A stretch of 64,000 nucleotides of DNA from Shimia sp051201625 (GCF_051201625.1 NZ_CP179203.1:3658001-3722000), one strand, 5' to 3'; shown: positions 45,094 through 54,680, counted from the stretch's first letter. Program-made: numbers and translations. Notes: a model not told the origin generated them from the sequence alone.

Positions 45094-47319
45094 TCACCCC
45101 TCGACGCGGGTCAGGTCGGCGGCCCGTAAGCAGATCGTTCTAATTCGCGACAAAAGATTAAGACGATTCCGTCGAAGCACCTCATTATCGCTGTTCACCT
45201 GTACCGCCTCAAAAAAGGAGTCAATTGGAGCGCGTAGGGAGGCCATTTGGCGCATGGCAGACGCAAAATCCTCCGCCTCAATGGCGCTAGAGATTGTTCC
45301 CTCAGCTATTTGCAGTGCCGCAAAAAGCGCTAGTTCGCTATCATTCTCTGCAAACTTCGCATCGGCGCCATACGAGTACTCTACCCCATCCTTTTCTTCG
45401 GCTTGGTTCAGAATATTGTTTGCACGCTTAAAGCCCTGCAACAGGCTTTCGCCATCATCTGTGGCGAGGAAATCTTGCAGCGCCCTTGCCCGTTTCACCA
45501 ACAATGAAAGATCATCTTTTCCAGGCATGGCAATACAGGCATCGATCACATCGTGTCGAATACCTTGATCGCGCAAATACACCTTTAACCGGTCATGGAA
45601 AAATCCAAGAAGGTCGCGTGAAGTTTCCGGAAGGCGGCTCAGGAGCTCCTTTATTGGTTGCGGCAGATCACCATCAAATGCATCCAGCACTGACGGCAAA
45701 GCTGTCCAAAACACACCAGGGTCACTGATCTTTTCCGTAAGGTTTTGTATCAGCGTTTTGGATTCGTCGTCCCAAACATTCTGCGCGATTTCATGGCGAA
45801 ATAACTGGCTTTCAAAATACTTACAAAGCGTGAGCCTGAGCTCATTCTTTAAGACCAAGCGGATTACACCCAGTGCCGCGCGGCGCAGCGCAAAGGGATC
45901 CTTCGACCCAGTTGGTTTTTCATCGATCACCCAAAAGCCGGTCATAGTGTCCAGCTTGTCCGCCAATGCAACCACAACTGACACTGGTGCTGCCGGCACC
46001 TCATCAGACGGACCCAGTGGCGAATAATGCTCCTCTGCTGCGGCAGCAACAGCCGGGCTGAGCCCGGCATAATCGGCATAGTAGCGCCCCATAAGCCCCT
46101 GCAGCTCGGGGAACTCATACACCATTTCCGAGCTTAGATCGGCCTTAGCAAAACGCGCGCCTTCTCTAACGTGGTGGGGGTCCGCATCCGTCACCGTAGC
46201 AAGTTCATCAGCTAGTGCAGTCAATCGTTCAATACGCTCACCTTGCGTACCCAGACGGTTGTGGAAGGTAACATTGCTCAAGCTCTCCAGCCAAGCCCCT
46301 CCCCCAGTTTTGGCTACACGAAGATCATTTTCCCAAAAGAACTTCGCATCCGAAAGGCGGGCGAATAGAACTTTTTGGTTCCCAGCTAGGATAGTCGCGC
46401 CATCATCGGCTGTTTCGCGGTTAGCAACTGTGACGAATTTCTCGATACGTCCAGTTTTAAAATTTTTCACTGAAAAGAACTTTTGGTGTTCTTTCATTGA
46501 AGTCTGCAGAACCTCCGGCGGCAGACTTAAAAAATCTTCCGCAATATCACCCATCAAAACAACTGGCCATTCCACTAGTCCAGCGACTTCGGCCAGCAAA
46601 CCTTTGTCGTCAATCATATCCAGCCCTTGGGCGAAGGCTAGATTTGTCGCATCATTCCAGATTTTTTCAGCACGTTCCTCTGCGCGGAGAAGCACATTAT
46701 CGCGCTTCAGCTTAGCTTCATAATCTTCGAACCCGGTCACTGCAAAACTGCCGCTGCCCAAGAACCGATGCCCTTCGGTCGTATCACCCGCTTTGATGCC
46801 GTCGACTTCCAGTGGCGCCACCACATGACTAGTCTCGTCTGAGAGGAGACAAATTATGGAATGCAACGGGCGTACCCAGCGTAAGCTACCAGTGCCCCAA
46901 CGCATAGACTTAGGCCATGGAAAATTTCTAATAATTACCTCGAGAATCTCAACAACAACTTCTGAAACTGGACGGCCCGGCTTTTCAATTACCGCGAAAA
47001 ACACTGGACCCTTGGGCGTTTCGCGTTTCTCGAGATCATCACGCGAAACACCAGCTCCACGTAAGAACCCCTCGATGGCCTTGTCCGGCGCTCCAACCTT
47101 CGGACCCTTGCGCTCCTCACGCACCCCCGGGCTCTCTTCCAGCAGCCCGTCGATGGCAAGGGTCAGACGACGCGGCGTCGAGAACCCTTGCGCCCCAGCA
47201 TATGTTATCCCCGCAGCAACTAAGCCATCCGTCATGCGTTTCTTCAGGTCATCAGCAGCACGCGCCTGCATACGCGCCGGAATTTCCTCAGAAAAAAGCT
47301 CTATTAACAGATCAGGCAT
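45094..47319 (-). CDS. glyS: Glycyl-tRNA synthetase beta subunit
   Basis: Beta subunit of the alpha2beta2 glycyl-tRNA synthetase; it binds tRNA. The 741-residue protein starts MPDLLIELFSEEIPARMQ, followed by RRLTLAIDGL and HRFLGSGSFAVTG. KEHQKFFSV, RALYADYAG-type (GRYYADYAG) and DPFALRRAALGVIRLVL are further family stretches, with the anticodon-binding tail at the end. A GAGGAG box is a few bases before the ATG and overlaps the stop of the 29-residue ORF. Downstream is the PPDK-like gene. Confidence 0.97.
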   Translation of the reverse strand: MPDLLIELFSEEIPARMQARAADDLKKRMTDGLVAAGITYAGAQGFSTPRRLTLAIDGLLEESPGVREERKGPKVGAPDKAIEGFLRGAGVSRDDLEKRETPKGPVFFAVIEKPGRPVSEVVVEILEVIIRNFPWPKSMRWGTGSLRWVRPLHSIICLLSDETSHVVAPLEVDGIKAGDTTEGHRFLGSGSFAVTGFEDYEAKLKRDNVLLRAEERAEKIWNDATNLAFAQGLDMIDDKGLLAEVAGLVEWPVVLMGDIAEDFLSLPPEVLQTSMKEHQKFFSVKNFKTGRIEKFVTVANRETADDGATILAGNQKVLFARLSDAKFFWENDLRVAKTGGGAWLESLSNVTFHNRLGTQGERIERLTALADELATVTDADPHHVREGARFAKADLSSEMVYEFPELQGLMGRYYADYAGLSPAVAAAAEEHYSPLGPSDEVPAAPVSVVVALADKLDTMTGFWVIDEKPTGSKDPFALRRAALGVIRLVLKNELRLTLCKYFESQLFRHEIAQNVWDDESKTLIQNLTEKISDPGVFWTALPSVLDAFDGDLPQPIKELLSRLPETSRDLLGFFHDRLKVYLRDQGIRHDVIDACIAMPGKDDLSLLVKRARALQDFLATDDGESLLQGFKRANNILNQAEEKDGVEYSYGADAKFAENDSELALFAALQIAEGTISSAIEAEDFASAMRQMASLRAPIDSFFEAVQVNSDNEVLRRNRLNLLSRIRTICLRAADLTRVEG

Positions 47320-47328
47320 GACAGCTCC

Positions 47329-47418
47329 TCAAAAGCTCACAATCATCCGTGTGATGATCGCATTCGCAATATCGACCAAAATTACCAAAACCAAGGGCAA
47401 AACGACCTTTTCGAGCAC
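47329..47418 (-). CDS. 29-residue hydrophobic peptide before glyS
   Basis: A GTG at 47418, four bases past the stop of the preceding gene, opens a 29-codon frame that is nearly all hydrophobic (VLEKVVLPLVLVILVDIANA), ending at TGA 47331-47329. The TGA merges into the glyS ribosome-binding site (TTTTGAGGAGCTGTC). The single-helix nature and coupling on both sides suggest either a small membrane protein or a ribosome-delivery leader for glyS. No family recognised. Confidence 0.5.
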   Translation of the reverse strand: MLEKVVLPLVLVILVDIANAIITRMIVSF

Positions 47419-47421
47419 GGT

Positions 47422-47946
47422 TTAATCTCTTGGTTCTGGTGGGCACCCCAATGGTGCAGGCTCTCCATCAAAAACTTTCTCACCACAACGATTGATTTGA
47501 TGCCAAACAAATCCTCGTCCATCAGGTAAGATCGCAACAACCCGGTCAATCCCATATACAATGTTCGATTGCCCCACAAAGGCCAGACCTTCACCTTCTT
47601 CCAACGCGAAACCAATTTCCTTTGCATCGAAACAGTCAAACCAATCGGGGGCCACCAGAGGTTCAGGGTTTTCGTACGCCTCATAGGTTTCAGTCAATAA
47701 CCCAGCACTCATGTTGGTTTCGAAGCACGCTCTGTAACGAATGGGCGAACTTTCCGAGTCAATGGCAGTAAAATTTTCATACAAGATTGGTTCGGGCTCA
47801 CCGTTAACCATGACAGTCATCTGAACATCATCAGTGCCAGACATCGGGATAGCGTCGTAAAACGCGTAAACCTGCAGATAATACATCGCGATACCACCAA
47901 GTGTTGCCACGACCGCGATGAACATTCCCACAACCTTGCCATTCAT
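47422..47946 (-). CDS. Membrane-anchored protein of unknown function (DUF6446-like)
   Basis: A 174-residue protein: N-terminal membrane helix (MNGKVVGMFIAVVATLGGIA), then a periplasmic beta-rich domain with three cysteines (CFETN, CFDAK, CGEKV) and a C-terminal CPPEPRD. Such single-helix proteins sit between glyQ and glyS in related alphaproteobacteria; from memory the family is DUF6446, not checked. It starts 29 bp after the FkbM gene. Confidence 0.8.
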   Translation of the reverse strand: MNGKVVGMFIAVVATLGGIAMYYLQVYAFYDAIPMSGTDDVQMTVMVNGEPEPILYENFTAIDSESSPIRYRACFETNMSAGLLTETYEAYENPEPLVAPDWFDCFDAKEIGFALEEGEGLAFVGQSNIVYGIDRVVAILPDGRGFVWHQINRCGEKVFDGEPAPLGCPPEPRD

Positions 47947-47975
47947 TTGTTTTTTAGCTTTCAGCTTAGACTAGT

Positions 47976-48647
47976 TCAAATCCAGTCCAGATTTACCTTG
48001 CTTACCGGATATGCATTGCCCACCCGCTCTTTCAATGCTTTGAACCTTGGTCGTAGGGCTTTAAATTTGCGTTCGTGTGTTTCAACGACCGTGCACCTTA
48101 TCGAGTCAAAAAGATTTTCTGCCTCCATTCTCTCCAAAATATCTAGTTCAGCCCCTTCGATATCCATCTTTAAAAAAGCAATCTCTCCACTACACTCGAT
48201 TGCGTGTTTTATGAACGCAATGAGATCGATCAGCTCAACATCTATCGGATTACTCTCGTCAATACTGCGCCCGCCCTTCAGCACAGTGCTTTTGACCGAG
48301 CCACCCTTTGGATTCTCACCAAAATTAACAGCTCTCATGAGTTGTACTGTCCCTGACTCTGTACCCACTGCTGCATTGTGGAGAATTACATTATCCAGTT
48401 TCATTACCCTAGATGACAGCTGCTCAAAGGCATATGGATCAGGCTCAAAGCAGTGTATGGATGCACCAGTTTCTGCGAGTGGCTGAGTGACTTCTCCAAT
48501 ATTCGCACCACAATCGATTACTAAATCGCCTTTCTGTAACATTGACGCTACCCCAAGCAAAAAACCTTGAGCATGGCTGGCGCGCATGTTGCGCCTGTGT
48601 CGACGCTGGTATTTTTCCAAAGCCTCCTCAGCCGTAAGGCTAGTCAT
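47976..48647 (-). CDS. FkbM-family methyltransferase
   Basis: A 223-residue SAM-dependent methyltransferase. Motif I is VIDCGANIGEVTQPLAE, followed by IHCFEPDPYAFEQL, with motif post-I and FLKMDIEGAELDILERM as the FkbM signature, and VVETHERKF near the end. FkbM enzymes O-methylate sugars, lipids or metabolites. Its ATG overlaps the glyQ stop by four bases, so it is co-expressed with the synthetase. The substrate is unknown. It might modify an RNA or envelope sugar, but nothing in the sequence says which. Confidence 0.9.
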   Translation of the reverse strand: MTSLTAEEALEKYQRRHRRNMRASHAQGFLLGVASMLQKGDLVIDCGANIGEVTQPLAETGASIHCFEPDPYAFEQLSSRVMKLDNVILHNAAVGTESGTVQLMRAVNFGENPKGGSVKSTVLKGGRSIDESNPIDVELIDLIAFIKHAIECSGEIAFLKMDIEGAELDILERMEAENLFDSIRCTVVETHERKFKALRPRFKALKERVGNAYPVSKVNLDWI

Positions 48648-49574
48648 GCGACATACCCACCCGCCTCTGTCAGGATAAAGGCGTCAGCGCATTTTTTTGC
48701 CAAAGATCGGACCCGTCCGATGTAAGCTTGCCGTTCTGTCACCGAAATTACCCCGCGCGCATCCAGCAGGTTGAAAAGATGGCTAGCTTTAATGCACTGG
48801 TCGTATGCAGGGTGTACCATAATTATGCATTTACCTGTTTTTGGGTCGACGTGCTCATGCGCTAGGACTGCCTGACACTCGGTCTCTGCTTCCTCGAACT
48901 GTTTCAACAGCACATCAGTATTGGCCACGTCAAAGTTCCATCGACTGTATTCCTGCTCAGTTTGACAAAAGACATCGCCATAAGTCAGTGGAGTAAGGCT
49001 TTGGGGATCATTAAAAGGCATATCCATAACGTGATCAATGCCCAACACATACATCGCAAGCCGTTCAAGACCGTAAGTTAGCTCGCCAGAAACCGGGTGG
49101 CAATCATGCCCCCCAACCTGTTGAAAATAGGTAAACTGGCTTACTTCCATCCCATCACACCAAACTTCCCAGCCAAGCCCCCAAGCGCCAAGAGTTCGGG
49201 CTTTCCCAGTCGTCTTCGACAAAGCGGATGTCATGCAAATTCATATCAATACCAATGGCTTCTAGGCTGCCCAGGTACAACTCCTGCAGGTCCGGTGGGC
49301 TGGGTTTGATGAGCACTTGGTATTGATAATAATGCTGCATGCGGTTGGGGTTTTCGCCATACCGACCATCTGTTGGTCGGCGCGACGGCTGCACATAAGC
49401 AGCGGCCCAGCTTTTTCCACCCAAAGACCGCAAGGTGGTTGCCGGATGAAATGTCCCTGCGCCAACCTCCATGTCATAAGGTTGAATAATGGCGCAGCCC
49501 TTACCTGCCCAGTATGTCTGAAGCCGTAGGATGATTTCCTGAAAACTGCTTGGCTTGCCTTCGTAATGCACCAT
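48644..49574 (-). pseudogene. glyQ: Glycyl-tRNA synthetase alpha subunit, apparent one-base frameshift
   Basis: The two halves of GlyQ are in different frames. From the ATG at 49574 the first 125 residues are normal (MVHYEGKPSSFQEIILRLQT, then WAGKGCAIIQPYDMEVGAG), ending DIRFVEDDWESP. The family continues T-L-G-A-W-G-L-G-W-E-V-W. Here that sequence is in the +1 frame, beginning LGAWGLGWEVWCDGM, and runs to YVA at 48644. The surplus base lies within 49193-49196 (coding strand AACT between CCG and CTT). Without it the protein would be 309 residues, the usual length. GlyQ is essential, so this is most likely a read or assembly error, or a real lesion covered by another copy. The start is otherwise normal. 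Confidence 0.9.
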
Positions 49575-49728
49575 TTTCTTTACCCTTTGAACCGAAATTC
49601 TTGCTTACGCGCATGGGCTGGTTGGGTCAATTGCACGATCATTTAAAATAAGGATGCAAGAGGCTGTGCAACTGGTAAACAGTTATACTATAAGAACCGA
49701 ACAAAAAATTTTTGGGATCCTATCAAAA

Positions 49729-51471
49729 ATGTTACGCGTATTTTTGTCGCTATCTGCGACCTTTTTTTTCCTCTCCACCGCCGCCCTCGCTCAGTCACTC
49801 AACGATGACACCGTTTGGGTTCAACTTGAAGCCCAGCCTAGTCTTACTGTTGCCGAGGAACGGATTCGCACTTACGGCAACAGCATGCAGGATGTGAACG
49901 GGTTTTCACTAGGCGGTGGCTGGTACGCGATCGCTCTGGGTCCATATCGTAGAAAAGATGCCGAGTCTGTTTTACAAGTTTATCGTAGCGAGGGTCTGAT
50001 CCCAATTGACTCTTACATCTCCAATTCAACTGGTTATCAATCTCAGTTTTGGCCTATTGGCACCAATTTACTCGCAATCCAACCAGTAACTCCAACGAAC
50101 GTTCCTTCGGAAGAAAATAGCGTTGCACTCCTGCAGACGCAGCCCTCGGATGAAACGGTTCGCGAGGCTCGCGCAAATGAGGCCAAGCTATCAACCGCCG
50201 AACGCAAGCAACTTCAGACTTGGCTGAAGTGGGCTGGTTATTACGAGGCCGCCATCGACGGAGCTTTCGGGCGTGGAACGCGTGGCTCCATGGCTGCTTG
50301 GCAATATGACAACAACTTTGAAGAAACAGGCGTGCTGACTACCTATCAGCGACAAGTTTTACAGGATCAGTTCAACGCCGTCTTACGAGGGATGAACCTG
50401 CAACTGGTTTCGGACTTTGACGCTGGGCTCGAACTTCAAATTCCGCTTGGCGTTGTTGAAAAATCCACGACAGAATATCCATTCGTTCAGTATAACGCGA
50501 TTGGAGATCTGGATGCGAAGATACTCTTGATTTCACAATCTGGCGACCAAAATACGTTGTTTGGACTATACGATATCATGCAAACGCTTGAGATTGTGCC
50601 ACTTCAGGGTGAACGCACCCGTAAGGATCGCAGTTTTCTACTAATAGGTGAAGACAGCGAGATTGTGTCACACACAGAGGTCGTTTTAGAGGACGGCGAA
50701 ATAAAAGGTTTCACATTTGTCTGGCCAACAGGCGATGAAGAACGGCGGTCCCGCATTTTGGCTGAGATGCAGAGCAGTCTCGCCAGAATAGATGGCGTTC
50801 TTGACCCCGCAGCCAGTGGCAATACTACTCAGAAAATTGATCTGATTGCTGGCTTGGAGGTGCGCAAACCACGGATGTCTCGCTCTGGGTTCTTCATTGA
50901 TGACGTTGGACGCGTTGTTACGACAACCCAAGCCGTCCAAGGCTGTACGAAAGTCACTATAGAAGGCGGCTATGAAGCCACCGTGACAGTCACCAACGAT
51001 GCTCTAGGCATCGCCATTTTGGAGCCACGCTCGGCGTTAGCTCCAATGCGTGTTGCAACCCTGCTTTCAGGCACCCCACGCATGAAATCCGAAGTAGCCG
51101 TCTCCGGCTATTCTTATGAGGGCGTACTGGGAGCCCCCACCATGACCTTCGGAGAACTTTCCGACATCAAAGGGTTGCGTGGTGAAGAAGAATTGTCACG
51201 TCTGAGGTTAACCCCGCAAGACGGTGATGCCGGCGGTCCAGTGTTTGACGTAAGTGGTTCTGTGATTGGCATGCTGTTACCACAGTCTAAAAGTGGCGCG
51301 CAACAATTGCCAGATCAGGTCAACTTTGCCGTAAATGCAGGTGCAATCCGTATCATTCTCGAACAAGAAGGCGTGCAAGCAGAAATCTCGCAAGGCACCT
51401 CTGCAATGGCCCCGGAGGACTTAACGCGGCACGCTAGCGGTATGACTGTACTGGTCAGCTGTTGGGATTAA
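49729..51471 (+). CDS. Exported SPOR/peptidoglycan-binding protein with a dead trypsin-like domain
   Basis: A 580-residue secreted protein. The signal peptide is MLRVFLSLSATFFFLSTAALA. Next come a SPOR-like domain (about residues 30-100) and a peptidoglycan-binding domain (around LSTAERKQLQTWLKWAGYY, IDGAFGRGTRGSMAAWQ). The second half is a trypsin-like serine protease fold: RSGFFIDDVGRVVTTTQAVQGC and DGDAGGPVFDVSGSVIGMLLP. The catalytic histidine region reads TTTQAVQ instead of T-x-x-H-V, and the GDSGGP serine is alanine (GDAGGP), so it should be inactive. It may serve as a scaffold or regulator in the wall. The longer frame to 49654 lies before the signal peptide and is not used. Confidence 0.88.
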   Translation: MLRVFLSLSATFFFLSTAALAQSLNDDTVWVQLEAQPSLTVAEERIRTYGNSMQDVNGFSLGGGWYAIALGPYRRKDAESVLQVYRSEGLIPIDSYISNSTGYQSQFWPIGTNLLAIQPVTPTNVPSEENSVALLQTQPSDETVREARANEAKLSTAERKQLQTWLKWAGYYEAAIDGAFGRGTRGSMAAWQYDNNFEETGVLTTYQRQVLQDQFNAVLRGMNLQLVSDFDAGLELQIPLGVVEKSTTEYPFVQYNAIGDLDAKILLISQSGDQNTLFGLYDIMQTLEIVPLQGERTRKDRSFLLIGEDSEIVSHTEVVLEDGEIKGFTFVWPTGDEERRSRILAEMQSSLARIDGVLDPAASGNTTQKIDLIAGLEVRKPRMSRSGFFIDDVGRVVTTTQAVQGCTKVTIEGGYEATVTVTNDALGIAILEPRSALAPMRVATLLSGTPRMKSEVAVSGYSYEGVLGAPTMTFGELSDIKGLRGEEELSRLRLTPQDGDAGGPVFDVSGSVIGMLLPQSKSGAQQLPDQVNFAVNAGAIRIILEQEGVQAEISQGTSAMAPEDLTRHASGMTVLVSCWD

Positions 51472-51880
51472 CTTAAGTTTTAAGTTCCGTTGAAAATAGA
51501 CGGGCTCTACCATGCGACGCGCGTGCTGAATTGATGATTGGACAGTGCCGGTGTAGCCCCGTTTGCGGGTAGTTTACCCTACTTAAATGCTGCAACCGAA
51601 TTGTCTTTTCTTCTGGTGACATTCATCGGTTCTTACTCAAAACCGCCCCGCAACCGCGTATACGGTTGACGATCTGCAAACAGTTCACGTCTACTTCCAA
51701 AGAAAACCTTGCTTTCCTGACCGAACGACAGCACGTGCGTAATAGTCGCTTGCTCGGTGCCGCGATGGATCTCAGTACTGTGTAAATCAGGAATACCAAA
51801 GTTCACATCAGCGCTACGTGTTTCCACCGTTCAGAAACATAAACGTCACCAGCAGACGCCTCTCACACTTTTTTACTCCA
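51472..51880. other. Intergenic region between the SPOR protein and trkH
   Basis: About 400 bp. Two small hairpins near 51556-51594 (CCCGTTTGCGGG and GGGTAGTTTACCC) overlap and could form alternative folds or a terminator for the upstream gene. A possible ORF at 51633-51827 on the minus strand is listed separately. Confidence 0.45.
51633..51827 (-). CDS. Possible 64-residue orphan ORF
   Basis: A minus-strand ATG frame, just downstream of the trkH stop, encoding METRSADVNFGIPDLHSTEI onward. The composition is protein-like, with no runs, and the tail (FFGSRRELFADRQ...) is basic. I recognise no domain. It could be a real small gene, the residue of a longer decayed gene, or chance. No ribosome-binding site is obvious. 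Confidence 0.3.
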   Translation of the reverse strand: METRSADVNFGIPDLHSTEIHRGTEQATITHVLSFGQESKVFFGSRRELFADRQPYTRLRGGFE

Positions 51881-53329
51881 TCAGGCCCTCCAAAATTGTA
51901 CGGTAAAAAGCACGTAAACAGCTAAAAGCTCCAAACGGCCAATCAGCATGCCGACGGTCAGCAACCACTTGGCGGCGTCATTCAGGCTCGCAAAGTTGCC
52001 AGCAGGTCCGATTATATCACCCATTCCCGGGCCTATATTAGCAATCGCAGCAGCCGCCCCACTTAGCGCTGTGGTGAAATCAAGCCCCGTCATACCGAGA
52101 AGAACCGCTAGCGTTCCTAATGTCACCGTGAAAAGCACGAAGAAAGACATGACCGAACTCAGTACATCTTCAGCAATTTTCCGCCCTTGATAGGTCGCGG
52201 TGAAAACACCGCTAGGATGTTGAATTTTGCGCAACTGCACCTTGATCGACGCAAACAGTAATTGATAACGGAACACTTTAATGGAGCAGGCGGTCGATCC
52301 GGCGCAACCGCCAATCAGGCCAGTGAAGAACAAAACTGCAACCGCGAACCCACCCCAAAGCATGTAATTGGCACTGGCAAAGCCAGTGCCAGTCAAAAGC
52401 GACACTGTGTTAAATAATACTTTGCGAAATTGCTCCTCGCTCCACAAGCCGTTGCCCAGCATCTGCCAACTCGCCAACATCAGAACAATGACCATCACCG
52501 TAATCAGAAACGTACGAATTTGAGTATCCCGAAACAGCGGTTGGGCGGTGCCGGCGGTCAATTGTACGAAGCGCACAAAAGGCAAGGCTGCCAGCAACAT
52601 GAACAGTACTGCTGCGTACTCCGTCCCGCGCGAGAATGCTCCAAACGAATCATCGTAATTAGAAAACCCTCCAGTTGCGATAGTTGTCATCGAGTGTACG
52701 ACCGCATCGAACGGCGCCATCCCTGTAATGACATAAGAGAATGCGCACATAAGTGTCAAAGCAACGTATATCACCGAAATTCGAGAACTAATTTCGGTAG
52801 CACGTGGAAGAATTTTTCCAAATGTGTCGAATCCTTCTGATCGAAAAATCTGCATGCCTCCTACGCGTAACTCTGGCAGGAAAACCATTGCGACAACGAT
52901 GATACCAATTCCACCCAACCACTGAAGCAAACCACGCCATAGAAGTAGTCCCCGAGGTAATGCCTCAAGTCCAGAAAAGACTGTCGAACCTGTTGTTGTC
53001 AAACCAGACATTGCCTCAAAAAACGCATCCACAAAGCGTGCATCGGTCACACCAATTAGAAATGGCATGGCACCAAAAAATGGTAGAGCCAACCAAACCC
53101 CAGTGGTCAGCAAAAAGGTTTGCTGTAGGCTCAGACCGCTGCCACGCCCGTTGTGGCACGACAAGCTTACAAGTCCACCCGTCAAAAGAGTAATTACAGC
53201 GCTGATAAAAAAAGCTGACCAATGCCCACTGCCATCAATGATGTCCACAGACATCGGCAGAAGCATAGTAAGCCCAAGCATGGCCACCAAAAGGCCGATC
53301 ACATATCCGACAGGACGTAGGTCAAACAT
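51881..53329 (-). CDS. trkH: TrkH-family potassium uptake protein
   Basis: A 482-residue inner-membrane potassium channel subunit with four repeated M1-P-M2 units. Selectivity filter regions are visible as SGLTTTGSTVFSGL, TIATGGFSNYDDSFG, LLTGTGFASANYMLWGG and AAIANIGPGMGDIIGP, each with the conserved glycine. It pairs with TrkA, which is not in the window. It follows folE2 on the same strand after 81 bp. Confidence 0.94.
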   Translation of the reverse strand: MFDLRPVGYVIGLLVAMLGLTMLLPMSVDIIDGSGHWSAFFISAVITLLTGGLVSLSCHNGRGSGLSLQQTFLLTTGVWLALPFFGAMPFLIGVTDARFVDAFFEAMSGLTTTGSTVFSGLEALPRGLLLWRGLLQWLGGIGIIVVAMVFLPELRVGGMQIFRSEGFDTFGKILPRATEISSRISVIYVALTLMCAFSYVITGMAPFDAVVHSMTTIATGGFSNYDDSFGAFSRGTEYAAVLFMLLAALPFVRFVQLTAGTAQPLFRDTQIRTFLITVMVIVLMLASWQMLGNGLWSEEQFRKVLFNTVSLLTGTGFASANYMLWGGFAVAVLFFTGLIGGCAGSTACSIKVFRYQLLFASIKVQLRKIQHPSGVFTATYQGRKIAEDVLSSVMSFFVLFTVTLGTLAVLLGMTGLDFTTALSGAAAAIANIGPGMGDIIGPAGNFASLNDAAKWLLTVGMLIGRLELLAVYVLFTVQFWRA

Positions 53330-53410
53330 GGCGCAGCGTTGGCTTGCAGTTGAGCCACTGTCAAGCCCGTTCCGTTATCATTCCACCCAAGATGTTTGGC
53401 CGATACCAAT

Positions 53411-54511
53411 TCATCCCACGTGTATGAGACTGGAAAAAAGCTTTGGATCGAGGCTTTGGCCGGCAAAGAATGGTCCGTCGGTCAGCACGGAGACCGCGTC
53501 ATGGCTGTGCAAACTCTCTTGGTGACTTGCAATGACGCGGAAATCTCCAATCCGAGAGTCCCATTTCAACTGCTCGCAAAATAAACGAGCCGCATCTTCG
53601 ACAAAAATCGGGTTTGCTGCATTCAATTCCGCAAAAGCCTGCTCGTCCTCTCGCTTGACCATTACTTGCGTTTCAGTAGGCACGGCCGCGCGAGCCAAAT
53701 CTATCAAGTCCTCAAACCAAAGACAGCTATCACCCTCTATAACGACTGAAATGCGGGCAACAGACCGTTGCGAATGCGGCGTTGCCAGTTGTTCTCGATT
53801 TCTGCGCGCGTGCTCACTCAACTCCAACGAGCATGGGCAGGTCGAAGAGTAAATGTAATCCAAATGCATGATTTTGTGCAAAGCACCAGAAACCTGAACT
53901 TTTTCCAGCGCGATATCATAGTATTGATACCCGGCCAGACCGGACCGCAGAGACGAGATCTTCATTGGATAACTGAAGCGCATTTGTAACCGCGCATCGA
54001 AACTTTCAAGGTCCGTTATGTAATCTGATAGAGCCGCTTCCATAACTTCAAAGCTGAACGTTTTCTCGGCATGCTTATAAAATGAGCGCATGATCCGAGA
54101 CATATTAATGCCCTTTTTGTCAGCTTCGAGACTGACAGTACCGGTGACACTCGTTTCAAGACTGATGTCGCCATTGTCGCGTGAGTGAAATCGGATTGGA
54201 AGGCGAAAGTTGGATATCCCAACATGTTGAATTTGCTGATTCTCGCCTTTGATCAGGCTACTTGGGCCGTTTTGCAGATCAGGAAGCGTGGCAAGATATG
54301 CCGCATCCGTCACGAAATTTTCTGGAAAGACTCGAGATAATTCGGGATAATTCGCCAAGTGTTGATCGGGCAATAACCGTGCGATGGACGGGTCTAATTC
54401 CGCTATTTCCGTCACAGACGCCTGCGCTGCCCAAGACCGTAATCGTGCCAAAGCTTCTTCAGCTTCTTCACGTGAAAGTATGTGCGCACCTTTAGATGAC
54501 TGAAAATTCAT
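53411..54511 (-). CDS. folE2: GTP cyclohydrolase FolE2 (type IB)
   Basis: Converts GTP to dihydroneopterin triphosphate for folate and related pterins, in a metal-flexible, non-homologous alternative to FolE. Evidence: DKKGINMSRI, the Cys site SSTCPCSLELSEHARR (C225, C227), TETQVMVKREDEQAF, and the metal-site glutamate in NPIFVEDAARLF. The length of 366 includes about 80 N-terminal residues before the core seen in other members. It starts the folate route that continues in folB and folP in this window. FolE2 genes are often Zur-regulated; I see no obvious Zur box upstream. Confidence 0.94.
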   Translation of the reverse strand: MNFQSSKGAHILSREEAEEALARLRSWAAQASVTEIAELDPSIARLLPDQHLANYPELSRVFPENFVTDAAYLATLPDLQNGPSSLIKGENQQIQHVGISNFRLPIRFHSRDNGDISLETSVTGTVSLEADKKGINMSRIMRSFYKHAEKTFSFEVMEAALSDYITDLESFDARLQMRFSYPMKISSLRSGLAGYQYYDIALEKVQVSGALHKIMHLDYIYSSTCPCSLELSEHARRNREQLATPHSQRSVARISVVIEGDSCLWFEDLIDLARAAVPTETQVMVKREDEQAFAELNAANPIFVEDAARLFCEQLKWDSRIGDFRVIASHQESLHSHDAVSVLTDGPFFAGQSLDPKLFSSLIHVG

Positions 54512-54680
54512 CGCCGTCCCTTACCCTCAGTATATGGTCGCCAACCAACCCTAATGAAAAATTGGAGAAATTGCCAATATTTGAGCTAATTACGCCAACT
54601 GAAACACTGTGGATCAATTGTTCTCACGCCAGAGTTGAGTATTGCCTCAGCAAAAACAAAACCTTTCTTCGGCCCTTCAA

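Noticed and set aside
47976..49574. Programmed ribosomal frameshift in glyQ
   Set aside because: No slippery heptamer or downstream pseudoknot is apparent at 49190-49200; a sequence error or true lesion is simpler.
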